A stretch of 64,000 nucleotides of DNA from contig OX387187.1 in the NCBI GenBank assembly GCA_947561395.2, positions 7,570,976 through 7,634,975 on the forward strand, written 5' to 3'. The stretch's first letter is position 1; every line of letters begins with the position of its first letter. Below, piece after piece: positions 1 through 12,031 of the stretch. The notes under the pieces were generated by a model. That model saw only the letters and a list, made by a program, of their open reading frames with translations, ran no database searches and was not told the origin of the DNA. The stretch comes from Buxus sempervirens. Lineage: Eukaryota; Streptophyta; Magnoliopsida; Buxales; Buxaceae. The translations under genes were made by a program, and so were the position numbers.

Positions 1-445
1 GGTTTTTTTCACCTAGTTTGAACACTCAACCCATCTCAAGTGAAGTAAATGGTTAAAAGGTAATTGGTTCAAATGAACCAACCATAATCATACTTCAATC
101 TCAAGAATTGAACTTGGAAACAACAATAAGCTTTTAAAAACATGTTTTAAGCTTGAAAGTGTAATCCAATTCAAAAACAAAGGAAAAGAGCTCAATTCAT
201 TCCTAAATGGGGCAAATTCTAATCAAATCTCTAATAAGAAATATTTAATCATAAAGTGTTCAAACTTTTAAGATTTCTTCCAAAGAGTAAACCTTAGATC
301 ACTTGGAAACCTTTGAATTCCAAGTCAACAATCAAAACAAAATTTTTTTTAAAATAAACCATCGCCTTAAAGGTAAATTGAGTCACTTTTTAATTTAAAA
401 ACACCCAAGGGAGAATCAAAAATATTTTTCAGAAAATCAAATCAA

Positions 446-1190
446 AGGACCCTGGAAGCCTGAAATTCCAGATTTTTATCAAAATCTTCATAGGCCTTCT
501 AAAGCCTTAATTTAGAAACTCATAGGACCCTGAAAGCCTGAAATTCCAGATTTTTATCAAAATCTTCATAGGTCTTCTAAAGCCTTAATTTAGAAACTCA
601 TAGGACCCTGAAAGCCTAAAATTCCAGATTTTTACCAAAATCTTCATAGGTCTTCTAAAGCCTTAATTTAGAAACTCATAGGACCCTGGAAGCCTGAAAT
701 TCCAGATTTTTATCAAAATCTTCGTAGGCCTTCTAAAGCCTTAATTTAGAAACTCATAGGCCCCTGGAAGCCTACATAATTTCAGGAGGCTGTGGAAGCC
801 TCAATTCCAACCTTGGTCGGTCTTTTTCATACCAACCAATTCATAGGCCCCAGAAAGCCTGCATAATTTCAGGATGCTGTGGAAGCCTAAATTCCAAAGC
901 ATAAACCCTTGGAAGCTTGCGTGATTCCAAACCTTGATTTGTCTATACTCTTTTACGTTGGATATCTCATTCTTTTGTGGGACATGTTAGAAGCCCTAGA
1001 ATATTCCAACATTGGTAGGTCTTTTTTGCACCAACCAAAGTAAGACCTTGGAAGCTTGCGTGATTCCAAATCTTGATTTGACTATAGGCTTTTACTATAG
1101 ACACATCATCCTTTGTGGGACGTGTTGGAGGCCCTAGAATACTCCAACAATTTCTGTTGATTGATCTTTTTCGTATCAATCACCTCCTTT
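446..1190 (+). repeat. Leader tandem repeats of element A (78-bp units, then degenerate units)
   Basis: Four units start at 446, 524, 602 and 680 with an exact 78-bp period; a fifth, diverged copy starts at 758 and looser copies run to about 1190. Each unit contains an inverted repeat of the type TGGAA...TTCCA. The later copies (985-1160) contain GGAAGCCCTAGAATATTCC-like cores that also occur in the leader repeats of B (33310-34240) and C (39497-39915), so the repeat family predates the split of the elements. No coding function is apparent. Confidence 0.9.
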
Positions 1191-1419
1191 TAATAAGGTT
1201 ATTTTAACCACAAATCCAAAAAGCAAAAAATATGACATAAGGAAAAGTTCAAACTCATGTTCACCAAGCCTGCATACATGCATTCATAGGTGTGTAAACA
1301 TGATTTAATGGGATAATGACTTTTTCTCTCTTTTTCTTTTTTTTTTTTTTTACCAAAGGTCTTCGGTTCCTACTGCAATCATTGCTCCCCGACGTTCTCA
1401 AAGACTCAGATCTTCAACC

Positions 1420-3650
1420 ATGAGCCCCACTGAAGAACAGTCAACTGTTTTTGCTGAAGCCTTTGCTCAGTTGCAATAGCAAGTGGCAGGAATGACAAAA
1501 CTACTAGAAAACCTGTTGGCTAATCAAGCAGCCCAAGCCCAAATGCAGGCACAGGCTTAGATTCACCAGGCTTCATCATCCCATAATGCACCACCAGCTC
1601 AACCCCAAGCTGACATTCCACCACCAGTCCAACCTATCCCACCTCAACCTGAATTCCACCAACCAATCCCTGAACCTATCTTGATCCGGGAGGAGGAATC
1701 TGAATATGAGAGAGAGAAGGAGAAGGAGAAGGAAAGACTGAGGGTAGAAATGGAGAAGAAGTTCTTGGACAGGCTGGAATCAATCCAAGAAGAGCTGAAA
1801 GAAGTTAAAGGGGTCAACACTTTCGGAGGTACCAATTTCAACGATTTGTGTATGTACCTTGACGTTTGCCTACCGGCCAAGTTCAAGTGCCCAGATTTCG
1901 AGAAATACAACGGCACGGGATGCCCAATAAGCCATTTGAAGCTCTACTGTGGGGCATTGTGCCAATTTGGCCGGGATGACGGCATTTTGATCCAACTATT
2001 CCAAAGAAGTCTGACAGGGGAAGCCTTGAGGTGGTTCGCGACTGTGGATCATGGGAGAATCAGGAGGTGGAAAGATCTGGTTGATGCTTTCCTGGCTCAG
2101 TATCGATTCAATTCTGACATCGTGCCAGATAGGTACGATATGATGAAGATGAGCAAGGGAAGAGAAGAAACAGTGAGGCAGTATGCCAAAAGGTGGAGAG
2201 AGGCCGCCTCTCAAGTTAGGCCGCCCATGATGGAGTCCGAGATGGTCACCACCTTCATTGGCCACTGGGGCAGCCATTCTACAACCATCTGGTGGGTCAA
2301 ACTACCACCAGCTTCGCTACCTCAGTGCAAGTCGCAGATCAGATCAAAGATGGAATAAGATCCGGTGACTACTCTGCCACGGCTCGTCAACAGGAGCCCA
2401 CCTCTGATTCTTCTGCTCAGAAACAGAGAAATGGAGCAAGAAGGAATGGAAGGAAGAAAGAAGGGGAAGTAAATATGGTACAACCCCAACCTTCCAAGAA
2501 ACCCCTCCAAATCAACATTTCTGCACCCCCATCCATGTCGGTACAACCACAAACGACCTATCAAAACCCTCTCAATATTAATGTTCCTCAACCAGCAGTG
2601 CCTAACCAGAAAAGGGTATTCTCCAAAGAGGAGATGGTCGCTTGGATGGCGTCTAGGAGGAACAGGGTCTTTTTCCCTCTTCCCATGACTCCATCCCAGC
2701 TTTTGCCAACCTTGTTAAACGCAGGGTATGTTACTCTGAAAGAACCAAATCCAAATGCTTCAAAGGGAAAGAATTTCGATCCCTCCACCACCTGTGAATA
2801 CCATATGGGTACGCCAGAACACCCTACAGACAGGTGCTGGCCGTTAAAGCACGTCATTCAGGATTTGATTGATCAGAAAACCATGATGTTTAACACGGCT
2901 ACTCCCTCTCCCGCCAGGACTGACATTGGTCATAATCCTCTGCCCCAGCATAATGGGGCAGGCCCATCCAATTTTGTGGGGCTTGTATCTTCTGGACCTA
3001 GGAATTTTGACCCATCGCAACTAATTGTGCCTATAGGGACGTCCGTTAAGGTCAATTTTGACCAAGAAGAGATAGAGGAACAAATTAATGTCATTTCAGG
3101 AAATAAAGGAAATGGCAAGACTGCTGAGGACATTAATGCCTCTTTAAACCGAGCCACTTCTCTCATGGGCCAACTCAATGCTTCCAAACCCCCTCTAATT
3201 ATCAACTGCAACCAAGCTATTGTTTTTCCACCTACTCCATCATTTAAACCACCTTTGGTCATTAATTATGACCCCACCACAACATCAATCACCTCTTTTT
3301 CTCCATCGACCTTAAAATCCTCTCAGCTAAAGGAATCAAGGCAACTCTCGCCTCTGGTTATTGAGGTACCTCCTTCCAACTCTACTCCTACATCAACTCC
3401 AACACCAAGATCTCATCTTCAGCCTTTGGTGATCAGTGTTCCTAAACCCTCTTACTCAGAAACCGCTATACCTTGGAACTACAGCGAGGGTTTTACCACC
3501 ACCATTCCAGTGGCCAAGGAGCAGAGCCAAGAAGAAGTAAATCTCATGATGAGATCAGGAAGGTGTGTTGAAGGAAAGGAGCAAGAATTGGAAAAGGAAA
3601 ACAAAGAAGCAGAGAGAAATCAAAAAGAGAAAGCCAAAATAGGGGAAGAC
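1420..3650 (+). pseudogene. gag: Element A gag (capsid/nucleocapsid), broken
   Basis: This is the structural polyprotein that would assemble the retrotransposon particle. The gag core (about 1850-2270) has the usual motifs LKLYCGALCQFG, LRWFATVDHGRI and YAKRWREAASQ. A CCHC-like knuckle of the Tat type (Cys-x2-His ... His-x4-Cys) lies at 2793-2835. The ATG used by B and C is lost here, so the first in-frame ATG is 1420. TAG codons interrupt the N-terminal part near 1479 and 1558, and a 1-nt loss near 2265 shifts the frame before the knuckle. Proline/serine-rich linkers follow (2950-3480). Not functional as read. Confidence 0.9.
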
Positions 3651-5580
3651 ACCCCCCAGGTCGTCATTGATGAGGCAGCTGACCTCTTGAAAATATTGAA
3701 GAAGAGTGAATTCAATATTGTCGACCAATTAAACAAAGTCCCTGCCCAGATATCAATATTGGAGCTATTGCTTAATTCAGAAAAGCATAGGGACTCGTTA
3801 ATAAAAGTACTTCAGAGTGCGCATGTTCCAAAAACAATTGATCCAGACCAGCTTGGAAAGATGGTAGGCCAGATCTTATCTCATAATGTAATAAGCTTTT
3901 CTAAAAGTGAGATAAGCCCTGGCGGATGTTATCATGTAGACCCTTTGCACATCACAGTGCTTTGTAAGGGAAGCATGATAGCAAGAGTATTAATAAACAA
4001 TGGGTCGGCTTTAAATGTCTGCCCCTTAGTCACATTCGTCAAGCTTAGTCTGGATCAATCTAGAACCAAACAAAATGGAAGGATAGTGAGAGCTTTCGAT
4101 AGCTCCAAAACACACTCCCTAGGGGAGATTGAATTGCCGATTACCATCGGACCGAATATCTTTAATATCACATTCGAAGTGATAGATATTCCTATTGCCT
4201 TCAATCTACTCCTAGGAAGGCTGTGGATTCACTCAACTAGAGCAATACCATTCACCCTTCACTAAAGAGTGAAATATATAAGGGGTCATAGGGTGGAAAC
4301 AGTCCTAGCCGAGAATTTAGTCCCTCCAGTCGTGCTACCTAATGTGCCGTTTATTAATGTAGAATTAACGGCCAACAAAATTGCATTTCATTCTTTTCAG
4401 TTTAAAACAGTCAACTTCATACCTGAGGAGTGTTTAAAAAAGAAAGATAAATTGACATGCGCCGAGAAAATGGTTGAAAAGGTGTTGAAGGATTGGGATT
4501 TCCATCTAGGAAAGGGGTTGGGAATCAATCTACAAGGAAGAGTGGAGCCTGTAAAAACACAAAAACTAGTCCCACGAGCAGGACTAGGAATGAAGCTAAG
4601 AAAGTGGAAAAGGGGAAAATAGAAAGAGGATGATAATGAAAAGGAAAAGAATCAAGAAAGATTTCCTCATTTAAGGGAAAATTTTCCAAAACCCTCTCAT
4701 ACCATTCAATCCTCTCCTCCCGCAGACCAATCTAAACCTCCGTACATTAATGATAATCCCTTCAAGAAGCCTTTCACCTCAACCATTCAACCTTTTACCC
4801 CACTTTTACCAGCTTCTTCACCTAAAGCCACGGGTGAACCTGAACAACTGCCATGAGAGCAACAGGACTTCACAGAAGAGGCTGGGGCATTCTTTGCAAT
4901 GGCAAGGGATGAAGAAAAAGAAAAAGCCGAAAATGAGTTGCCTTTTATTGATTGGGCATCAATCAAGATCCCAGATGGAGTCACATCTGAAATCAGCCCC
5001 GAAGCAGAAAATGGCAGTTTTTCCAATCCGGTAATGATGGTATCAGATTCAGAGCTTGAGGAGGAGCAGGCTTGCACTATATCACTTGCTCCAGAAGGCT
5101 TTATTTTGAAAAATTGGGAAGAAACCCCTTTAACATTTGAGGCCACATATGGTTGGCAATCAGTTGTGGCCTCTAAAAAAGAACTCCATTAGTGGATTGC
5201 CTTTTTTCCTGAAGGTTTTAATGAACCTTCATCTTCAGGAAAAGCTTTTTTAGAAGGTTCTCAAAAAACCCAAAAGATTTTTCAACTTTTTCTAGAAAAC
5301 CTAAATCTTTCAAAATGGTCCAATCTGCTTATGAACCATATATGCAAACTGAATTAGAGCAAGTTGAATACGACTTCGACCTTAAGCTCAACTTCAACCT
5401 AATGGGGATCGAAGAGGAGACCGAGGCAGAAAAAGATGAGCTTCCAAGAGAAATATCACATCAATTGGAATGTCATGAAAAGGGTATTCAACCTAATATT
5501 GAAGAAACCATTTCCATAAACCTTGGGACCGAAGAAGACCCAAAAATTGTAAAGATTGGTGCATGCTTGTCTGATATGTA
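3651..5580 (+). pseudogene. Element A aspartic protease plus G-patch-like segment and linker, broken
   Basis: The protease would cut the Gag-Pol polyprotein. The flap/active-site region is readable at about 3950-4260, but the catalytic Asp codon of the D-N-G-S-A motif (GAC in B and C) is AAC here (3996-3998), giving N-N-G-S-A. A stop at 4263 follows. Downstream, 4470-4615 encodes a G-patch-like segment (GKGLGINLQGR ... AGLG). The rest is an acidic linker leading to RT, with stops near 4619, 5190 and 5578. Both active-site loss and stops make it inactive. Confidence 0.85.
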
Positions 5581-5590
5581 GCAGAGGGGA

Positions 5591-7051
5591 ATGTCCCAAT
5601 TCTTGGCCGATTACAAGGACGTGTTCGCATGGTCTTATCGAGATATGACAGGGTTGGATACGGAAATGGTTGTACATAGACTGCCAATCCTGCCAGGAGT
5701 AAAGCCCATTAAGCAAAAATTGAGAAGGTTAAAGCCTGAATGGACTTTGAAAGTCAAGGATGAAGTGGTTAAACAGTTTCAAGTTGGATTTTTGGCGGTT
5801 TCCACATACCTTGATTGGTTAGCTAATATAGTGCCGGTTCCAAAGAAAGATGGAAATGTCAAGATGTGTGTAGATTATAGAGACTTGAACAAGGCGAGCC
5901 CAAAGGATGATTTTCCCTTGCCACACATCGACATTTTGATTGATAACACTATAGTGCACAGCTTGTTCTCATTTATGGACGGCTTCTCTGGGTATAATCA
6001 AATCAAGATGGCAAAGGAAGATCAACAGAAAACTACTTTTATTACGCCTTGGGGAACCTTTCACTACACAATCATGCCATTTGGACTGAAGAATGCCGGG
6101 GCAACATATCAGCGAGCCATAACGGCCCTTTTTCACGACATGATCCACAAAGAGATGGAGGTTTATGTGGATGACATGATCGCCAAGTCTTGTGAAGAAG
6201 AAGACCACTTGATCAATCTAAAGAACGTACTTGACCGTTTAAGGAAGTACAGTTTAAGGCTTAATCCAGCAAAATGTGTTTTTGGAGCCACATCAGGAAA
6301 ATTATTAGGATTCATTGTAAGCAGAAGAGGGATTGAGATAGACCCGTCTAAAGCAAAGGCAATCATTGGGATGCCACCTCCTAAAACAGAAAAAGAAGTT
6401 AGGGGTTTTCTTGGAAGAATTCAGTACATTAGCAGGTTCATAGCACAGCTTACCGCTATTTGCGAACCGATCTTTAAGCTTCTAAGTAAAAACAACCCAA
6501 CTGTATGGAATGAGGATTGCTAGCAAGCATTCGACAAGATAAAGGATTATCTGTTGAATCGACCTGTCCTTGTACCACCAACCCTAGGAAGACCTTTGAT
6601 TCGTTATCTATCGGTTTTAGAAACATCAATGGGATGTGTATTGGGGCAGCATGATGAAACAGGCAGAAAAGAAAAGGCTATCTACTATTTGAGCAAGAAG
6701 TTCACAGATTATGAGACAAGATATTCGCCTTTGGAAAAGACGTGCTGTGCTTTGGTCTGGGCAACTCAGAGGCTTAGGCACTATTTCTTAAGCTATTCAA
6801 CTTTGCTGATTTCAAGGATGGATCCTTTGAAGTATTTGTTTGAAAAGTCAGCTCTAACTGGTAGAACAGCAAGATGGCAGCTTTTACTTTCAGAATTCGA
6901 CCTTACCTATGTCACTCATAAAGTAATCAAAGGTCAAACAATTGCTGACCACCTAGCTAAGCATCCGTTACCAGATTATCAGCCTCTTAAGACAATTTCC
7001 CTGATGAAGCTATCCTATTTGCTGAAGAAGAAGAAAGTGAAGACTCCTGGC
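5591..7051 (+). pseudogene. Element A reverse transcriptase and first RNase H
   Basis: RT would copy the element's RNA into cDNA; RNase H removes the RNA strand. RT is readable throughout: CVDYRDLNKASPKDDFPLPH, SGYNQIKMA and the catalytic YVDD at 6164-6175 are intact. A stop at 6521 separates RT from RNase H. The RNase H part (6554-6990) shows AIYYLSKKFTDYE, EKTCCALVWATQRLRHY and DHLAKHPLP. A 1-nt loss near 6993 moves the following domain to another frame. Clear Ty3/Gypsy family member. Confidence 0.93.
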
Positions 7052-7053
7052 AG

Positions 7054-8778
7054 ATGTTCTTTGATGGGGCTGTAAATATGAATGGAAATGGAATCGACGC
7101 AGTTTTAGTAAAGCCGGATGGTTCGCATATCCTGATTGCAGTAAAGTTGAGGTTTCAGTGTACAAACAACATGACAGAGTATAAAGCATGTATAATTAGA
7201 TTACAAGCTGCTCTAGATCATGATGTTCAAGAACTTGACGTATATAGGGATTCGAGTCTTATCATTTTCCAAACAACTGGTGAATGGAAAACCAAAGATC
7301 ACAAGTTGATCCCATATCACCAGTATTTGGAAGAAATAAGTACCAAATTTACTCGAATTTCTTTTAGCTATATGCCAAGATCTAAGAATCAATTTGCGGA
7401 TGCCTTGGCAACATTGGCTTCAATGGTAAGTATTCCAGAAGGGGTAGACATCCAGCCACTCGAAATTGAAGTCAGAGACGAGCCAGCTTACTGTCTTGTT
7501 CTAGAAGGAGCGCAAGAAGAAGAAATACCGTGGTTTCAAGATATCAAGAATTTCTTGAGTAATCGGGGTTTCCCAGAAGGTGCTACTTCTACTGAAAAAA
7601 TAATGATGCAGAGGTTAGCAGGGCAGTTCCTTTTAAGTGGTGGGCAGTTATACAAGAGATCCTACAATGATGTTCTACTTAGATGCGTCACCAAGATTGA
7701 AGCAGAAAGATTGATAGAAACAATACATGGAGGAGTTTGTGGGCCGCATATGAATGGATACATGCTCGCGAGGAAAATACTGCGATTGGGATATTATTGG
7801 TCTACGATGGAGCATGATTGCTGCATACATGTCAAGAGGTGCCATTTGTGCCAAATTTATGCTGACAACAAGCATGCACCACCAAGTGAGTTGCATAGCA
7901 TGACATCACCATGGCCTTTCTCTATGTAAGGCATTGATGTCATCGGGATGATTTCTCCCAAGGCGTCAAATGGACACTGTTTCATCCTCATGGCAATCGA
8001 TTATTTCACGAAGTGGGTTGAAGCTGCTTCATATGCAAATATCACAAGAAACCATGTTCTTAAGTTTTTGAAGCACAACATAATTTGTCGCTATGGATTG
8101 CCAAACGCCATAGTATCAGACAATGCTTCAAATATTAAGAACAAAGATATGAAGAAGATGTGTAAGCAGTTTCAGATAACTCATCACAAGTCAGCTCCAT
8201 ACAAACCAAAGATGAATGGGGCAGTAGAGGCAGCAAATAAGAACATAAAGAAGATAATTCAGAAAATGGTAATAAGCTATAGAGATTGGCACGAAATGCT
8301 ACCATTTGCTTTGCATGCTTACAGAACCTCAATTCGGACTTCTACTGGGGCAACGCCGTATTCCTTGGTTTATGGGACGGAAGCAGTTTTACCTGTCGAA
8401 GTGGAAATCCCATCACTAAGAGTGCTTATGGAAGCAGAACTCAAAGAAGCTGAATGGATTTAATCTAGATATGATCAACTCAACCTAATAGAGGAAAAGC
8501 ATCTGAATGCGCTTTGTCATGGCCAATTGTACCAGAGGAGAATGGCCAGGGCCTATAATAAGAAGGTGAAGCCTAAAGCTTTCCAAGTGGGTAATTTGGT
8601 TTTAAAGAAGATATTACCATTTCTGGAGGACCCCCGTGGGAAGTTTAAGCCAAATTGGGAAGGGCCTTATGCGGTGAAGAAGGTCCTATCAGAAGGCGCT
8701 CTCGTCCTATTAGATATGGATGGAAAGGATTTTCCTGAGCCAAACAACTCTGACGCAATCAAACGGTATTTCCCTTGA
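7054..8778 (+). pseudogene. Element A archaeal-type RNase H and integrase
   Basis: The second RNase H (about 7054-7430) has MFFDGA, NNMTEYKACI and the C-terminal NQFADALATLAS block; this extra domain marks Tat-lineage elements. The integrase has a HHCC zinc finger (about 7725-7855) and a D,D35E triad: Asp 7936-7938, Asp 8119-8121, Glu 8227-8229. The C-terminal part runs to the stop at 8776. Two stops interrupt it: TAA at 7927, just before the first catalytic Asp, where B and C have Trp, and TAA at 8461. The triad is intact, but the protein cannot be made in one piece. Confidence 0.93.
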
Positions 8779-9851
8779 TGGAATATCACTAGGAAATGAT
8801 CCGAGGCCATTTTTCTTTATCCATCAAAATTTTAAATCCCTAGCCTAACAAAGTTGAGCCTATTTGTGTTTTTCTAAGAACCTAAACTGGGACTTACAGT
8901 TGCAACTAGGGCAAAACCAATAGAAGCAAAAATAAAGAAAAGAGAGGAAAAGAAAAATAAGGTGGCAAGTGAAAGCCAAATACAAAAGGAGAGAAAAAGG
9001 GCAAATTTTGGGAATTGGGGTTATATCCAGCATGACTGTAAGCCCAGTTGTCCTATTTCAAAAATTCAAAAATTTTGAGCCTATAATAACCTTCCATTCA
9101 TAAACCTAACCTAGCCTTCATTTCGTCCTATTGGCCAAGCCCTCAGTGATCTTGGTGTATTCCTTCAACTTCTAGTGTTGGATTGACAATGACGGAGTGA
9201 ATAAGCTGGCCCTAGTGAAAATCATAACAGGCACTAGGGGCAATATTGGCCAGAAAAAAGGCAAAACAAAAAGAAGAACAAAAGAAAAATGGAAAAAAAT
9301 AGAAAAAAGGGATGAAAACCGCATTGTGGGTACAGATTGACCCAAGCCGCACTATTTATACGGTTTTGGCAGAGGGATCAGAAAACCGTATGTTAAAAAC
9401 GGTTTAAGCTAAACGAGTCTGAGTATATGGTTCTCAGCGACAGGGTTGAGTTTGTTAAATTTTCAGCACAGGATTGAGCCAGTAAGTGATGGCATGATCC
9501 ATGGAGATGGGAATGGAGTTTGGGGATGAGTCTAAAGGTTTAAAGGTTGACAGAATGGATTCTTCCCTATTATTTAAAATACCCTTTTTGTCCAACTTGC
9601 TTTAATTCATTAAACTATATGTGATTAAGCATTATGGACTGATTTCCAACAAAAATACATAAAAAAGGAAAATTATATTTTGGCCGATGATGAGAAATCA
9701 GTGACTTTTCATTAAACTATCAGTTTTTTCAGGCATATGAGAGTTCTGAGGCCAATGGTATAAAAAACCTATTTTTGTATTCCTTTTCTTTCCACTAATG
9801 GAGTTTCTCTTTGTACAAAAGTGTAAAAAAGAAAAAAATACAATAAAGGGG
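8779..9851 (+). other. Post-pol spacer of element A
   Basis: No protein-coding frame of note. The first part (8779-9300) is homologous to the post-pol stretches of C (45951-46480) and B (about 25340-25850 on the minus strand). It includes an A-rich GAAAAGAAAAATAAG-like tract and a conserved pair of phrases about CTAGGGGCAATATTGGC. It also holds a palindrome cluster at 9316-9437, described separately. The right end abuts the stop codon of the antisense gene 1. Confidence 0.6.
9316..9437. promoter_or_regulatory. CCG-N11-CGG palindrome cluster after pol (element A)
   Basis: Four sites have first half-sites at 9319, 9347, 9386 and about 9413 (spacings 28, 39, 27). The second and third are CCG-N11-CGG flanked by A/T arms; the first ends CAG and the fourth is degenerate. 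The spacing pattern matches the cluster at 11640-11759 (28, 41, 28). No TATA-like box is obvious beside it, and C has no counterpart here. Function inferred only from similarity to the promoter-associated arrays. Confidence 0.55.
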
Positions 9852-11509
9852 CTAATCTCTATCCCCTAGTCTCTCCTCGAGCTCTCTAATCCGAGCCACC
9901 TGAGCCGCGACAAGCCTCTGAGCCCCTTCTGCATCTGGGTCGCTGAGGAAGGAAATGACATCATCTGAGAGGGTCTATTTGGTCCTCATCTCTCTGAGCC
10001 TGGCCATGGTCTCATCATGCCTACGCCATACAGCTCTAACCTCAAAGCAACGGGCTTGTATCTGCTCTGCAAGCCGTCTCTCCAAGTCTTCCTTCTCCAG
10101 TCTCATCGCTCGGGCCTCCTCCACCCAGATATGCTGGAGCCGCCTATGAGAAGCCCTCTCAGTCTCCAGAAGGTCCTCATAGGTAGGACACGGGACAGCA
10201 GGGGGATCCGCTGGTACAGAAGCACAACTCTCGCTTGCTCCCTAATCCAGAAGAGGTAGTCCTTCTCATGCAGTTTGGAGAAGACAGGACCACTCAAAAA
10301 GCAGGCATGGGACCACTCCTTCATCAAACGAAAGCACAGCCCCATGGTGGCTAGTTTGAGTGGTCCAATGAACTCGTCATATCCCTGAGGTACTAGGATC
10401 CCCTATGTCTCCTCTCTGAACTGCCGGATGACCCTCAAAGGCAAATAAAGCAAAGCAGACCTCAAGCCCATGAGCACGGCAAAATTTCGATCCGGGAAGC
10501 TAATCGCCGTCTCGGTAGAAGGCTGATAAGTACTAGGACATCTCACCTGGTTATCCTGGAGCATCCCTAAGAAGACAAACCACCCCCTCTTGCCTCCTGG
10601 GATAGAAGGACATCCCCGATTGTTCATCAAAGTGAGAACATCCATGTTTCGGGCGAAGTGTCGATCTATCTCCTCGATCTGAGTCAGATGATCTAGAAGC
10701 CAGAGCTGCAAAGAGAAGGGAAGCATTTCAATATATTTGCAAAGAAAATTTCAATTTCACAAGAAAATTGTAATTCAAGAAAGTGATTCAGATTTTACCT
10801 AAAGGATAGGGGCGCAGGCGAGAAAACTCTTCTTCTTTCGATGATAGCAGTCAGTCAGGGCCTGGTATATTTCAGCCAGGATCATAGGGGCAAGCCTTTC
10901 GCACTCCCTAACCTAGCAAATGACTGAAATGAGGGATAAATCAACCTCACTATCATCTCAGGGGAATAAGAGTTGATTGACCACTATCAAAGTTAAAGCA
11001 TTAAATCGGGCTGGCTGGTTCGAGCTATTCAATAGCTTTTCAGTCAAAAATGACTTGGATAGGGTCAATAGGGCGTCAGCATCCCCTAACTCTTTCTTGC
11101 CAATAACTAAAAAAGTGGAGGCCTCCTTTTTAAAGCTTGGTTTGAGAGGTGGGTTGACTACCTTTTTGGAGAACCTAGTGTTGAGGATGGTTTCAACCTC
11201 CTCAACTGTAGGGGTCATCTCCTTATCCCCGAACCTGAAAAGGTTTAATTGGGGTTCCCAGTGCCCAATCAATGCCTCTATAATTTCACTTTTTAGGGAA
11301 ACCTTTGGGAGTGAGAGGTTGTGGCCTAGATTGGTGAAATCCTAATCTATCTTGTCTTGATGGGTCATTGAGTCAACCCATCTCTCATAACAAGCATCCA
11401 CTACGGCATATCTTGTTAAATTTTGGGGTTTTGATCTAATGGTTGGTCTGGAAGCTGATGTTTCAGGTACAGAGGACGAAGAAGGTGCGGAGGCTGAATC
11501 AGAGGCCAT
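9852..11509 (-). pseudogene. Antisense gene 1 of element A: PMD/DUF7745-like protein, two exons, degenerate
   Basis: The gene runs opposite to gag-pol. Exon 1 is 11509-10799 (ATG 11509), ending at a GTAAAA donor; exon 2 is 10705-9852 after a TTTGCAG acceptor. The N-terminal part carries the PMD-type signature (IGHWEPQLNLFRFG, EMTPTVEEVETIL); exon 2 has WLLDHLTQIEE, a conserved C-terminal region and a heptad-like tail ending GDRD. Several in-frame TAG/TGA codons occur, including one at the last codon of exon 1. Same structure and splice positions as 46944-48663. Similar proteins in plants are of unknown function; a catalytic role is not evident. Confidence 0.75.
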
Positions 11510-11618
11510 TGATGGTCAAAAGGGGATTAAAGGCAGTTAGGAGAGAGAAAAATCGCCAAATAGGGGGTTTATGACCTAAGCAATACGTTAAAGTGACATT
11601 CTGCCCACGATTCGCGAC

Positions 11619-11759
11619 TTTAAAATAGCAAAAGGGCAAAAACCACATACTCAAAGCGGTTGTGCTTGAACCGCTCCCAATGTGCGGTTACATTTCTGCG
11701 AAGTTTAAAAACCGCGGAACAAGTGCGGTTCCAGCACAATCGCCCTATATGCGCAGTTT
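11619..11759 (-). promoter_or_regulatory. Antisense gene 1 promoter of A: palindrome array plus TATA-like box
   Basis: Four palindromes have half-sites at 11643, 11671, 11712 and 11740, all with an 11-nt spacer and AACCG/CGGTT-type arms; two are exact. On the minus strand the array is followed 12 bp later by TATTTTAAA (11627-11619) and then by the ATG at 11509. The same arrangement with different half-sites precedes the gene in element C. A transcription start is inferred, not shown. Confidence 0.65.
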
Positions 11760-12031
11760 CTGCACAAAAACAGTTTTTTCCTCTTTCTTTTTAACAAGTC
11801 ATGTTTTCCAAAGGTCCTTGTTACATGTATAGTAGTTATAGCATGATAAAAACAAATAAAAAGCAAAAAATAAAAGAAAAGAAGCAAAAAATGAATAATT
11901 TTCTCTTTTATATACATATGCAAAATGATACATCAGTTTTTTATACAAGTGTCATGTGCAGAAAGGAAAAATCCTAATCTAAATCTATCTCCTGTAGGTC
12001 AATCCCCACGGCCTCTGCCTCACCATCGCTG

